A stretch of DNA of 64,000 bases. Source: Struthio camelus. Lineage: Eukaryota > Chordata > Aves > Struthioniformes > Struthionidae. Made by a program: the position numbers and the translations under genes. Below are positions 1 through 28,548 of this stretch, piece after piece. Location of the stretch: contig NC_090967.1 of NCBI RefSeq assembly GCF_040807025.1, positions 2,974,001 through 3,038,000 on the forward strand. Reading direction: 5' to 3'. The stretch's first letter is position 1; each line of letters opens with the position of its first letter. The notes under the pieces were generated by a model. It had not been told where the DNA came from. It searched no databases and saw only the letters and a list, made by a program, of their open reading frames with translations.

Positions 1-551
1 AGACTGTCCCAGTGTGACCAGAAGAGCGCATGGATTTATTAAGCAACTACTTGCCAGCCTGCATCGGTGTGGTTAAAGCCCCCAACACCTTTCACTGCTT
101 GCTCCCCAGCCCAAACTGCTGACCAGGTGGCTTTTCCCACCCCTTGGGGCAGAAGGGTATCAGCTACTCTGAGTCTTGGTGCCACCTCAGCCATCTCTTA
201 GTGACTCCCTATTAAAGTTGTCAGATAACTACTTTCTGCTTCCATGTGTCACCTCAGAGGGTAGAAAGGCCCTTTCACTGCCTCCCTTATATACTGGGTA
301 GCAGCCCCATGCCCTGAAACACAACTGCCATGGTCTACCCCAGAGGTGGCTACACTTTAGCAGAAGGCAGAATGATGTTGGGGGTCGCTGTAGAATACCA
401 GTAACCAAACTGGTGCAATCTCTTCCCAGCACCCAGGAGGCGCTGTGTTTGATAGCACTGGGGCACATCCATCTCGGAGACAAACAGTGACAAACAGTGT
501 CCGGTAGCACAGGCAGGGAGCAGAGAGGGGAGCAGCGAAGCACTGCCTTAC
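1..551 (-). other. ATP8B3 intron 20, left edge of window
   Basis: No further exon with family similarity could be read here. The next expected segment, leading to the hinge motif, must lie beyond the window. Confidence 0.7.
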
Positions 552-15952
<15,401 letters not shown>

Positions 15953-18900
15953 GCTGGCACCACTACCAAGATCTAGGAAAAAAGAGAAGCAAAGTTATTT
16001 GCAGTGCTGAGCAACGACAACATAGTCCTACCAGTATGTTAACAATGCAGCCTCATCGGTCCAGGGCAGGACCTGAGGTGGAAGGGGTACTTTTCTTCTA
16101 AGGACAAACTGAGATCTTTTATTACTCCAGAGATGTAAATCTGTATGCTCCACAGTTACTGCAGTCTGACATGCAGTCCTCAGTAACCATTTAAACGTTA
16201 CAGAAGTGGTGATGTCAGGCTGAACACCTATTACCTGAAAAATGACTTTTCTTTTTGTATGTCCCAGAAATAAAATTTCTTCCTTCGGATGTTCCTAATC
16301 TTGCTTCTGCATTGCAAAGACTTTTCCTCTATACATTACCCTGTACGCACTGACTGGCCCCATCCCATTCATACTGTTATCTTGTCTTATTGCCTTTCCT
16401 CTTACACTTTTCTTTTTTATGCAAAAAAGGGTCAAACTCTCTCCTATCTCATTATGCCATCAGTCCAACTGAAGGGCAATGATTTCTGGTAGGAGTAAAT
16501 CTAAGCTATAATTGTGAATTTCTCCCTTTGAAGCCTGAGGTCCTTTACACTGCCTTTCTCAGGACCAGCTGCAGCTCTTGGACCTGAAAAGAGATCAAGA
16601 TTGCACCTCCTGCTGGAGTTTGGGAAAATTGCCTCTGAACCAGATGTCTGCAGGATACAACGGACAGATTTGGCATGCCAGTGAATGGGGACTCTCCCCA
16701 TCTCCTGGCTACTCTGGAGCCGTGAAGTGGCTCCTGCTGCATGCAGGAGTACAGCAACCTCTGCTTCAGTGGTAGAGGCACGATAGTACCAGAGCACTCA
16801 CCTCAGGTACCATACATGCAGCTCCTAGGAGACAGTCTCAACCCTCTATTCACAGCTCTGCTGGTGTTCAGTCTGACTTCACAGCATTTCTTTCAAGAGC
16901 CTGCATTTGAGCAAATTGTAACTTCCCGAAAGTTGTTCATTTCTGATCTGAAGAGACCAAGAGCTGGAAAATCTCTCACTTCACCCTGGTGTTTTTTCTG
17001 ATGGTCAGTCACAGATTTGCTATTCATGGATGCCTTAAGTTTACTCAAACCTTGCATGGGCATTGATGCTTGGGGTTATCAGGGCAGGGCCCTGCCTTCC
17101 CAGTGTCCTCAGGGATGGTGGGGGGCAGTCTAACCTGAAGAGTGAGGCAGTGTCAACCATTTGCACATGGATTATCTTTCAGGCCCACCTTAGCCCAGCT
17201 CCAGATACCCGCAACAACTCAAAGATATTTTTCTCTCTCAGGAAGTTACAGGAAATCATGTGAAGTCATCAACAAGGAGAAGAAATTCTCCCCTTCCTGC
17301 CATCACATCCAAGCATCTGTCATACCCGGAGACCAAACGCCTTTGTTAATGACAAGATTTCCCTTACGCTCAGTAGCTCAGTGACCTTCCCTGCAGGGAT
17401 GTTAGGGAAGATTAATTAATGTTTGTGAAGCATTTTGTGATCCTTACGTGAAAGGAGTCAGTGAAGTGTAAAGCATTAATTACCTTGTTATTAAATAATC
17501 CCACATGGAAGTCCATCCCTGCCATTATTTTTTATCTCGCTTGTTTGGTCACTTCCTTTTTTCCATTCCTTCACTGCCGCATCTGCTTCTCTCCCTATCA
17601 CTCCTTGTGATACAATGCAACTTTGTTTGATATTAGCTTGCCTTGACACACAACACTGCCTCAAGACACTCATGGATGCCACCAGCTGGGCCAGAGCTGT
17701 CATCCTCATCCCAAACTCTGCTGGACTTGGGAACAGATAGGTCTCTGAAGTGCCATCTCCCACCTTTCCCTAACCAGCAAGTCCAGACCAAAGATAAATT
17801 CAAACCAAAAAAACCAAGCTACTGCAGTATAGTCCTTCATTACCACCAAGAACTCTGCATTTGTAGTTGTACTTGAATCAAAAATTACACCCATGGATTC
17901 AGGGCATTTGGGGCCCATTTGTATACATTTTGTACCATAACTAAAAAGGAGGAACACGTTCCAGGGAGAAGGAGCTTCTGCATGTTGTGGGGCAGTAGTA
18001 CTACTGCTACATAGCTCAAAATGCTGTCTGCCCTGTGGATTACACGGATGCTGAAAGAGCAGGAATGCCTGGAGAGATGAGATTTCTTCCATACCTGGCT
18101 GCACAGAAGCTCCTTGGCACCCACTCTAGCTTTCCCCCTTGGTTTGGACAAGACAAGGTGGCAAAGGATTTAACATACAGAAGCGCAAAGCTCCCAGCTT
18201 CCTCCCTGCTGTTACATACTTGTGTCCTTGTCCCACTGAAACATGGGACATGTTTTCCTACAGACAGTTCTGGGCTGCATGTGGTTGCAGAGAGTCAAGG
18301 GAGGAATATCAAGCTTCCTCTCCAAGTCCTTGCTCCTGGCAGGTATGCTGTCTTGCCTCCTCTGAGCAGACAGACGGACAGACCTGACCACACAGAAATA
18401 TCTCCTCCTCATGAACATAAAGGATGCTGAGGGATATTAACTTACGAGATACCTACACTGCAGGAAACTTCTAAAAGGAGATGAGATGAACCTCAGGGTA
18501 GCAAGAACAGGGAAATGGAGCTGGGAGGGTGAGTGCATGGCTCTTTCTCCCTCCTGTCACATGGACGCTGTCCCCTACTCAAGCCTTGATACGCTCATGT
18601 GCAAAGCCCTGACAGAACGTGTTGGCTGGGTCAATGAGAATTGCTCCTGGGGACTCTAGTGCCTTCTAGACTCCTGTCTCCCCCAGCCATCAAAAGAAAG
18701 GATTTTCATCTTTTCTTTAGAGCTTCCCTAGCTGGTTAGCTCCATGCACATTTCTATCTGTGAAAAAGGTAGCTTAAGGGATTCCTGTTCCACAGCCACT
18801 TGCTTACACCCCTCTAAATGGGTCAGTACCCCTTGGTTTGTACTGACGGAGCTGTTTTGGGGTAACACTGTAAACCCAGTCAAGGTTGGACAGAATTCTC

Positions 18901-19079
18901 CTCTCTTTTCATTATTTTGCAGGTGTGTTAAAAAAAAAAAATCACTACCAGCTTTCCACCACAGCTCCATAAACAACTGCGCTGACATAGCAGAAGAGGA
19001 CACAATTCATAAGACAGCTTTGTTACAGAAGAAAAGCATATGTGAGCAACTTCCTACACCCTCCTAATACAACTAACCA

Positions 19080-19560
19080 TGCTGGGACCCCACCCACATT
19101 GGTCAGGATGCAGACAGGGCAGCTGCTCTCTAAGGGACAAGGAACCAGACAGGGTAACGTGAACAGCAGGGCAGGAGCCCTACCAGCCAGGGCTCTATCC
19201 TGCAGCCCCCAAGCAAGACAAGCAGGGCAAACCCAGGGATGGCAGCCAGAATCAGCCCAGATGACCAAGCAAGTTTGTGGTGATGAGGCAGGTCTGAGAC
19301 CAATCGAGAAAGTCAATCCAGAGGTCAAGGTCAGGTCCAACAACCATAACCAGGGGCAGATGCAGCCAGCAATCACCAGGCAGGTCCAAGGTCAAGAAGC
19401 CAGTCCCACAGGTCAGAGTCTAGATCAACAGCATCCACAGCTGTGACCAAACTAGAAACAGACACAGCTACAACACAGCTCAGGCAGTGACTGAGCTTAA
19501 ATAAAGCTGCTGGGCCCATGGGAGAGGGTGTAGGTGGAGGCCCCAGGTGAGGCTAGTCAG
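19080..19560. repeat. Repeat-like block with recurring AGGTC/AAGGTCA words, unclassified
   Basis: The words AGGTCAAGGTCAGGTCCAA (about 19322), CAGGTCCAAGGTCAAGAAG (about 19381) and CACAGGTCAGAG (about 19408) recur in a CAG-rich context. They are followed by an AATAAA at 19500-19505 and a purine-rich GGGAGAGGGTG tail. It could be a degenerate minisatellite or an old LTR. No family could be named. Confidence 0.35.
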
Positions 19561-22500
19561 GGCTATTAAGGCCCATTAGTGCACTCAGGGCCCTGACCCA
19601 TTGCTCAAAGCATCTTCTGACTTTGCTCCTTGCTCCAGGACATTAATATTACAGCTGAGGCTAACAGAGATGTGTACCATGATGTTTGCTTGGTATTACT
19701 GTTTCCAAACCAGCAAAAGCTGAGACCATGTTAATCAAAGGGTCTAAACCTCTAATGCTCTGATTCTCACCAAAATGCATTGGAAGACCTTGTTTTTGTC
19801 TGTGGTTCCCTTCAGAAGTGACCTTTTTGTGCTCAGGGTCAGGCCTGAAGTTGAATATCCAGCATGTCCCTGATGTGCTTAGCATTTCTGAGCCCCATTG
19901 TACTGAATAATGATTGCTATTACCGCCTCTGCTCACATTGCTCATCGGCTCCAAATGACCAGTGTTCCCAGGTGATGCCAGACAAAAGTGCAGCTAATTA
20001 AGCACCTGCAGTTGGCAGGATGTGAAGCCCTCCATGGTGCTGTGTGCAAAGGCAGCAAGATTAGCTGCCTGGCCAGCTGGGCTGCTGGAAAACAGGCATC
20101 CACATCAGAGCCCAGAAAGCAAGGGCGAAAGAAAAGAAAGGCCAATTCAAAGCACTGGAGAAATATATCCAGGAAGGTGTAAGCAGCGAGCTTCGTTCCA
20201 AGAAAACGCTCTACAAATCTCATTCATCGCCTAGATAATTAAAAATAAAAATTACACTTTGGGTATGCAGGAACAAGCATTAATCTGCTGCCAGGGCACC
20301 CTGCCAGCCTGAGGCCAGCTAAAAGTGACTGGCAAATGCTGAGCATGCAAACCACCCTCTTGCACTCTCCCCAAAGCATCCCAGCTGTGCTGAGTTTCCC
20401 CTGGGAAGAAAGGATGGTCGAGGGCACAGGACAGAAGCCAGCCTACTGGGGATCACTCTCTCAATGCCTTCTGAACTATGTGTGCCTCTTCTCCGTCCTC
20501 TGCCCTCATTTCTGCTTCACGCACTGGTGGTGCTGAGCCCAGAGCACCGTGTCCCTGTCCTCTGCTGCCAGGCTTGCACCTGGCTTTGCTTTAAACTCCC
20601 CGCAGATCCTCTCACCACCATCCTCAGGCAATTGCTCCCCTGCTCTGACTGCTGACCCGCGTCTCATCTAGACTGCCATTTATCAGGACACGGAAAGCCT
20701 CTCTAGCTAGATGCAAAGGCCTGGGATGAGCTGGCAGGTCCATCTAGTGCCGAGGGGAACATCCCGTTCCACTGATTCCTGACAAATCAGTAACGTGGTG
20801 CTGCTTAGTGACAGAGAGACAACCACACTTTACAACAGGGAAAAAGCACGGCTTTCTCCCCCTGGAATGTCCTTCTAGTTTAGTGGCGGTTTAAGTATGG
20901 TGGCTTAAACTAACACTTTGTCACCAGGACGTCCAGTGAGCCAGGCAGAGTCTCAGCTGACAGGCAGTAACCCCAGAGGACATGTCATTGCTTTCCATGA
21001 CCAGCTCTGAGCAGCCATGATGCCAGACCACGTGGGTACATTTCATGCCACATTCGAGCACCTCATTCCCAGCCAGCTGAAGGCAGATTCTGGATGCCAG
21101 GAGCTAAACACAAATCAACCAGTCTTAAACCAAAATAGGAACAGAACCACAAGAGTTTGCACTGGGTTAGTGAAACACGCTTAGATTTGTATCACTGGTT
21201 GAATTGATCTCAGAGGCTATTAGGCAGGATCATAGTGTACATTTCTATTCCGTTTCAGCTTTCAAATCTCTGGATAAATGTTCAGGAGTTGCTCCGTTCA
21301 GTAAAACATTCAAAAGCAGTTCTGGTGTGCATCACCACTGCAGTGGCCAACTTCTGTGAGAAGAAGAGGAGTTTCTAAAAGTTTTTCTTCCCCTCCTGGT
21401 CTCTACCAAGTGAGCAAAGCTCCAGCAGAGCCTATGAAAAAGAGCGAGACAAACGTCACTGGGTAATTTGGGGGTCAACCCAAAATATTTCATTATAGCT
21501 GTCCTCAAATGGGTCCTCCCTCAAAAATGTTGTGTTTCGATTTAACCATATCCCTTTCAATAAACACGAACAATCAAATGAAAGTAAACACTGCAATCAA
21601 ATATAATGCCAACCAGGCAGCAATTTAAAATTGCAATATTTGGGCAATTCCAAAAGGAAGGTTTCCAGTCTGAGACAGCGGAAATTAACTGTTATAATCT
21701 TCTTGACATCTTGTCTCTCTTTTTTTTTTTTTCAGAGAAAACTTTTTGTTTCTTTTGAATTAACTTTCTGAATAAATTAGCTCTCTAAAATTCTGCATTT
21801 TGGCAAACTTTTCATTAAAGGTGAAAAATGCCCAAAAGGAATGCATGGAGATATCAGCAGGTCTTGCTCCTCTGCCCAGACATCCAGCTTTATGAAACCT
21901 GTAAGAACATAATAGCCCTGGAATAGCTATATATTTAATATCTATCAGATCTGGCTGGCTTGCACAGTCAAAATGTCATGGACAGATGGATAGGGATTAT
22001 GTCAGTTGTAGTAAAAAAAGAAAGTCTTTTCCCAATAGGACATTCAAAAAAAAAAAAAATCCCTTCCTTCCTCCACAACACTCGTGCAAGCCCAAGATGG
22101 AAAGTTTTCCTCACGCTGTGGCCCTGATGGCCCAAAACTAAACAATCAGCCATAAATCCAAGCTAGGCCAGGCAGGATGGAGGGATGCCAGGGAAGGAGT
22201 GTATCAAAAATAAAAAGAAAGGGGGAAAAAAAATCTTCGCTGCAAACAGATCTCTGATGCAGGAAGGTGATAAATAGTGGAGGAGGGACTTGGTGCTCAT
22301 CTAACCTGGCTCTCAGCCTGGCTGGTTGCTGGTGGGAAATGCCGGTGGCTGGTGCTTGCCCTGGCACGTGCAGGGCACATGTGCCCCCGATGTGGGGACA
22401 TGGAGGTGGCCAGCTCAGTCACCTGGCTGAGACATCGTGCCCTCCAGCCTCTACAGCCCACACCCATGCTGCCACATCGCTCATAATTTCTGACCACGTC

Positions 22501-24238
22501 ACCCCCTCCACCTCTTACTCGGGCAGGTTTTGTCCTCCCTGAGGGTGCCAGGGTGGCTCTGGCACCCTCTCTCGCGCCCGTGCATGCCACCAGCTCGTGG
22601 GGCTGAGATGCTCTTTTCACCCCGGGCTCCAGCCACACTTCCTTCTCCTCTGCAGCCCACACAGAGACACTCAGCGCTGTTTTAACCAGCCCTGTTATTG
22701 CTGCTGTTGTTTACTTGGCTTGCAGCATAGCTTGCAGGCCTCAGCTGGTGTCCCGTTGAGCTGGGGACCGTATTGCTGTAACCCCTGCCTGCCCACAGGT
22801 CGCCGCACCTCAGATTAGGACAGGCAGCTCTTCCGGGCAGGGAAATTCCGCCTCTGCTCAGGAGAGCCTTGTCTGACCTTCCTTATCCCGCCTGTCATCT
22901 CCCGTCCCACGGCAGGTTGCCTTGACCTGGCTCCTGCTGCTGCTTGCCCAGCCCAGGCAGCTGTGAAGGCCAGGAGTCACCGGCTTGGGGAGTGAGGTGC
23001 TCCCAGCGCCCTGTCCCGCGGAGCTGTAGCCAACGAAGGGAGCAATGGGCATTCCCTCGTCTCCTGCGGGGCCTCCCGCTCCAGCCCCTCTGGGACTCAG
23101 AGTTGAAAACCACCCAGCAGCATGCCTGAAGGGTGAGTTTTTGCTGGTTCTGTTGTTTCTACCAGCTCAACAGATCCCAGGCAGGACAATTTTGCTGCTC
23201 CCATCGCACAGGGCACAAGCGCAGAAGATCACCAGCATTAACCACAAGGTCATTTTATTTAAACTGCATCCACTTCCTGGCGGACATCTTTATTTCCCAA
23301 CAAGGCTCTGCAAAGTAAGGGTACCTTTTTAAATCAAAGCCTCGCTATCTCTAAACACGGCTGTCCTCGCTCAGCTCAGGGACAGCCACGCTAAGATGTG
23401 CCAGCAGTTCAACCACATTCACCCCAACCCCCCCCCCCGGCTGTCCCTGAGCGGACACACACGCATCACCAGGTTTCTCCCACGCACAAAAAGGCGCACG
23501 GGGAGGCAGTAGTTAAAGCCACGCCATGAAAAACATGCTGGAGACATTGCCATTGGGTGCCCTGGTGCACCAGCTTGCTGTCCGCGAGCCAGTGCCAAAG
23601 CTGGGCAGCCAGACGGGAGTGCAGGTGATGAGCAGGTTGACAGACATGCACAACAACAGCCAGCTCAGGCTTCCTAATCCATCGGATCGGACGGAAACAC
23701 CCCTACACACTAACTGGCCTACATCCAAGTTCATTAAGCCTCTCTGGGGGTTTTCCCAGCTAAATGGACATGCCTAGGCCATGACTTTCCCTCCGTGGCT
23801 CCACACACTGCCTTCCCTCTCTCTCTTTTCCCACCTGGCTCCCCTCAGCTGCTGCTTTGATCCAATTCCATGCAAAAAAACAGCTCCCCCCCCCCCCCGC
23901 CTTCCTCAGCGCCATCCTCGTCGCTGGTGGGAGAAGACCTGAAACGCACCTCTGCGCCCGGCAGCCGGAACAAGCACCGAAGTGTTACTGGAAATGACAT
24001 ATGGTGGCTGCCCCAGCCTCCCCCTCTTCTCCCCACAGTCTTGTTACCCCGATGGCAGCAAGGGACGCGGATCCCACAAGCCACTTGCTAGCAACCAGGC
24101 CTCCTCCTTACCCAGCGTTCACGTGTGTTCAGGTCCTGGGTCAGGACCAGGACCATCGCCTGGGTGCCCCAAAGTGACCAGGAAAGGGATGAAGAAGAAG
24201 GAGGGAGGGAGGTAACTCTTGGCACCTGCTGCTTTGAA

Positions 24239-24292
24239 ACATGAGAGGGAGAGAGAGAGAAAGAGAGAGGGAGGGAAGGAGAAAGCTGTGCC
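24239..24292. repeat. GA-rich low-complexity tract
   Basis: Repeated GAGA, GAGG and GGAA words over about 50 bases, probably a decayed (GA)n microsatellite. Confidence 0.8.
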
Positions 24293-26075
24293 ACGGTCCT
24301 CCCTGGATCCCTGTACCTGCATGGGTCGCCCGTCCTCAGCCCCGGCAAAGGGCCCCCCTCTGGGCACTGCAGAGCTCCTGCCAGCACAGCAGCTGCAGGG
24401 ACTGATGACACCTGCCTCCTGCTCCATGCAGGGATGGTGGGGACAGCCCACGCCACACCTCCAGCCCCAGCCTCCGCAGGGACCTGCCTGTTGTTCCTGC
24501 CTCCCATCCTCGCAGCCGGCTGCCAGGCAGGGAGACGCTCCTAGCCTGCTGCCAGGGGATCCTCGCTCCTGTGCCAGCCCTTCGGATGCCCCCCCACCTC
24601 TCCCTCCTTCCTCAGAACTTGGCACAGGTCAAAACCTGCAGTGATTTGTTGTCTCAGCCCAGCCCAGGTTTGACTATTTGTTGCGGTACGAGCCGTTCCC
24701 AGGCTGCGGGCTGTGGAAGGGGGTGAAGGTGGCCTCAGGGAGAGCCAGGCGGGCACCGAACCTGGGGGCTTGTACCAGGGAGCGGAGCGAAGTCCTCGGA
24801 GCCCCTCGGAGCACACCTCAGCAGGGGATGGAGGGGGTGAGCTGCCCTTAGTGTACCCTGCTGAGTACTGTACAACCTCATCACATGGATTCCTGTAGGT
24901 GCTGTTTAATGGATGTCCCCCTCCCCACCCCAGCTCCCCACCACTCTATAGGAGATAACATCCCCCAGCTGGCTGGACCGCGGCTGGCCCCAACCCCGCG
25001 CCTCCTGGCACCCACCCCAGCTCCAGCATTTCTCTCCTGCTGTAGCCTTGGGGGTGGCGGGGTCCAAGGAAAAAGGATGCCGTGGAGGGGCAGTGCCCTG
25101 GGGGAACCCCAGCATGAGCCCCCAGAGCAGGTCCGAAGGCTTCCTCAGGAATGGGGCTGGGCAAGGGGATCTTTGCAGGCGGAAGAGCCCGAGGGACCTG
25201 TCAGTGGTCTGGATTTCCCCTTGCCACCTCCTCCTACGCCCACAGAGCAGGAGCCAGGCATCCTGCAGTCACAGATTGCTCTTGGAGATTATATTTAGGC
25301 AGATCGGGAGGCAGATTTTGGCAGCAGGGCAGCGCTGGGCACGTGCAGGCATTGGGTAGCGCAGCCTCCCACAGGGCTGCAATGAGGCTAACTGGTTGCA
25401 CTGGGAAGCATCTCAATCTCCCCAAACCCCCAGGGTCTGGCACCAGCTAGGAGAGGCTGAATTCACGCTTTGAAAACCAGAAAGGGCGGAAGCAGGGCCA
25501 AACGTGTCCGTTAAGCAAGAGGAGATCGAAGGCACAGATGAACTGAGTTCCTCAGAAAAGGAAAGAGGATAAAAATCCTCTCTCTGACAGCTAAAAGTGT
25601 AAGAGGGGCAGATTGGTGGCACCTCTATCAAGACGGCTGTGCAGCCGTCATCCAGCCAGTATCTGTTCCCTCGTAGTCAAAAGATTTTACCTTCACATCA
25701 CCCTTTTAAGACAGAAAGTTCTGCTTTGCAGCTGGGAAACAGGGGGCACTTCTCTGCAGCTGGGAAGGGCCTAAGCCTTTCCTGAGCAGCCCTGACCCGC
25801 ACAAGGTGGCAGAGCCCCGATTGCACCGGCTTCGGCTGCTAAACCCAGCCCGGGATAGGCCACTTGTCCAGGCTGCTTCATTAGCAACAGGACCTAAAAG
25901 GGTAGATTAGAGCCAGACCAGTGTTTACAAGCGGTCCGATCACGTCTGCACATAACTTAAGACACTTCTCCAAGGTCACGTATGTTGTCAAAGCCATATC
26001 ATGGAATCGAACCGAGTTTTCCAGCACGCCAGCAAAAACATCCCACCATAGTGGTCCTGAGTTAGTTGTCATTAG

Positions 26076-26133
26076 ATTAATTGCTCACTGCAATTAACCA
26101 CAGAAACCCTGTGGCAATTAACCAAGTGCTAGG
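26076..26133. promoter_or_regulatory. Putative cis-regulatory module A with paired CAATTA homeodomain sites
   Basis: Contains TTAATTG, then TGCAATTA (26089) and GGCAATTAA (26113), followed by CAAGTGCT. The 11-mer GCAATTAACCA occurs twice, 24 bp apart. It shares order, spacing and flanks with module B 2.4 kb away. CAATTA is a core typical of LIM, paired-like and related homeodomains. Function is inferred only. Confidence 0.45.
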
Positions 26134-27384
26134 CAGGCAGTCCATAAAGCATTTACTGCACAGTCATGAATAACTAGTTGGAGGTCCATAAACAACCCGG
26201 CTGCACCATGGACCCGTGTCTTCTGCAGCCTGCCCAGCGCGGGTGCACTGGGTGCTGCAGCCCAGTCACCTTCGGCTGGCAGTCCCAACACCCTACTGGT
26301 GCCTTCATGGCCGGCTTGGGCACATCCCTACCCAGGGAAATAGAAACCCATCCAGCTTTACAGGGTTGCTCCTCACCGTCTCCCTCTCAGAGGGGAAAAC
26401 CTCCCTGAAAGCTGCACTGTATAACAGTCCAAAGGGGATCACGCTGTGAGATTAGCCAAATTAACGAGGTATTATTAGTCCTGCGTTGATTTGGTGAACG
26501 TTAGCACAAGGCGTTTTGGAATAAAACTGGGTCCGCTGCCAAAAGAGGGATTCGACTCAGCGTGGCACAGGCCAGCCCCACTCCTGCCCCAACGGGAACG
26601 GTCTGGGCTGTCCCCAGCTCCCGCCGCAGTGGGAGCCCGCAGGTTTTGGGGAAAGCTCAGTGCGCCCTGTGGGGCTGCCTGGGCGATGCAGAAAGTAGCT
26701 CAGCAGCCCCGGAGCAGGTCAGGCAAGTTGGCAGGAAACCGGCCGCGAGGTGAGTGACACACGTCCGGGGAAGGCATCACTGCCCACAGCTCAGCCTCCG
26801 TCCGTGAGTCACGTTTCCTATAAGCCGCTTGCCATTGTAGGGCTATTTGTCAAAACAGCTCTGCCCAGGTATGCCCTCGCCGCCGCCTCCTGCTCCGCTG
26901 GGGTGTAAGGCGATTAGGCAAATCGAAGCTCATCTCCTTTGCCCTGGCCCAGGCTGCATTGCGCTGGCTGGCAAAGTGATTCGTGCCTTTTCCCCCCTGA
27001 GGATGTTTCCTGCGCCCTGTGCGAAAGCCACCCAGGCACATGACAAACTGGTCATGTAACACTTGGCAGCACGGCTGCTGGGAAATACAGCAGGGCCTTG
27101 CAGCGACTGTGCAATCTCTGCGTTAGGTTTGCTTTTAAATGTACCTGGGGACCGGCATCGCTCCGCTTTCCCTCAGTCCGAGGCTGCTCTCTGCTCTCCA
27201 CCGCCGGGACTGAAAGTCATGGCAATCCTAGCGTGCTTGCTCCTGCATCTCCCCCAGGAGACCCCACAGGGACTGTGGTTGCATCCAATGAGGGGCAGCA
27301 GGCAAAGGTTGCGAGAAGAGGAATTCCAGCTAGATATTAACAAAAAAAAATATTCCCAGAGCAGGCTGATCAGGACCCGGAGAG

Positions 27385-27492
27385 AGGGGATCCATCCTTG
27401 AAGGGGTTCAGGCCTCAACCAGATGAAGTGAGCAGGGCTGGACCAGGCACCTCCGGAGGTTCCTGCCAACCACAGTTACTCTGCGATGCTGC
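27385..27492 (+). mobile_element. Degraded CR1 3' end fragment
   Basis: The words CCATCCTTGAAGGGGTTCA, GCAGGGCTGGACCAG, CTCCGGAGGTTCCTGCCAAC and CTCTGCGATGC follow the order of the CR1 3' end seen intact at 10770-10898, with many substitutions. It is an old insertion. Confidence 0.65.
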
Positions 27493-28484
27493 AGTTTTGC
27501 TGAAGGACAGGAGCTGAAACGTGGAGCTGTGCAAAGACACAAGCCGCAGGGCTCGCAGAGGGAGAGTTATGGAGTCCTAGATAGCTGCTATTAACATTAA
27601 ACCCACCCAGCTCTCAAAATACAGGAAGAGTTTCTACCCCAGCACCTCCCCAGCTCCCAGAGCCATCGTCTGCCTTTGGTGCCCACTCTCAGCCGAGATC
27701 TCCCAAGCCACCACAGCGATTCCTGGACACTCCTGTGCAGATGGTGCCTGTAGCAGCATCAGAAAGGAAATTTGGCGTTTTGGCCCTCATGTTCAATCGC
27801 CCACTCACTGCTCCATCCCTGCCCGCTCTTGTGGTGCCCCTAGCTGGAAACTGCAGCAAGGAACCAGCCCGCTCATATCATCAGACTCATTGCAAGTCTC
27901 CGCTCCGGATTCACTCAAGAGCAGATAAAAATCAAGCTTCCTCCAGCAACTCCAAGCTTTCTAGTATAAAACCCCCCAAATTCGCATTTCCCCCCACGCA
28001 GTCTCCCTCCTATCACCAACACAAGACTCAGGGCTTACACTGCTCCACGCGCTTCCACCTGCATCTCGCTGGGTGAGCGCAAGAGGAGATCCCTCGCCTC
28101 TGCAAAGCTCCTTGGACAAAGCCCGACAAGCCATGTCCCGCCGCTGCCCCGGCTCACCAGCCTGCACCCGCTCTGCTCCCACACCCACCACCGCCATCCC
28201 CAGCTTGACGAGCACCGGTGGCCGTGTCAAGCTGGCGAGCAACCCACCGCATCCTGGCCTCGTTTTGGCAGCCGCTCGCCGCTTCCTGCAGCAGCCGGCA
28301 GGATCCAGAGGAAAGAAATGGCTTTGCACAGGGCGCCCTGCACCCCAGCTTTCCGCCCGCCCCAGAGAAGAGCGGCGGGTGACTTTGGGCCAGTGCAGGC
28401 ACCGGGGAACCAATAGCGCCGGAGGAGACCTGCTGAGGTCACCCTGGCAACCGCAGGCCCAGGCCGCCAAAGATGACATTTTTG

Positions 28485-28548
28485 CCAATCAATCGCTCCC
28501 TGCAATTAGCTGAACCCCCCTCCCAGGGCAATTAAGCAAGTGCTGGGA
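28485..28548. promoter_or_regulatory. Putative cis-regulatory module B with paired CAATTA sites
   Basis: Contains CAATCAATCGCTCCCTGCAA, then TGCAATTA (28501) and GGCAATTAA (28527), then CAAGTGCT. The piece before the first site matches module A at about 16 of 18 positions. A CCTGGCAACC word, like an RFX half-site, lies about 45 bp before (near 28443). Function is inferred only. Confidence 0.45.
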
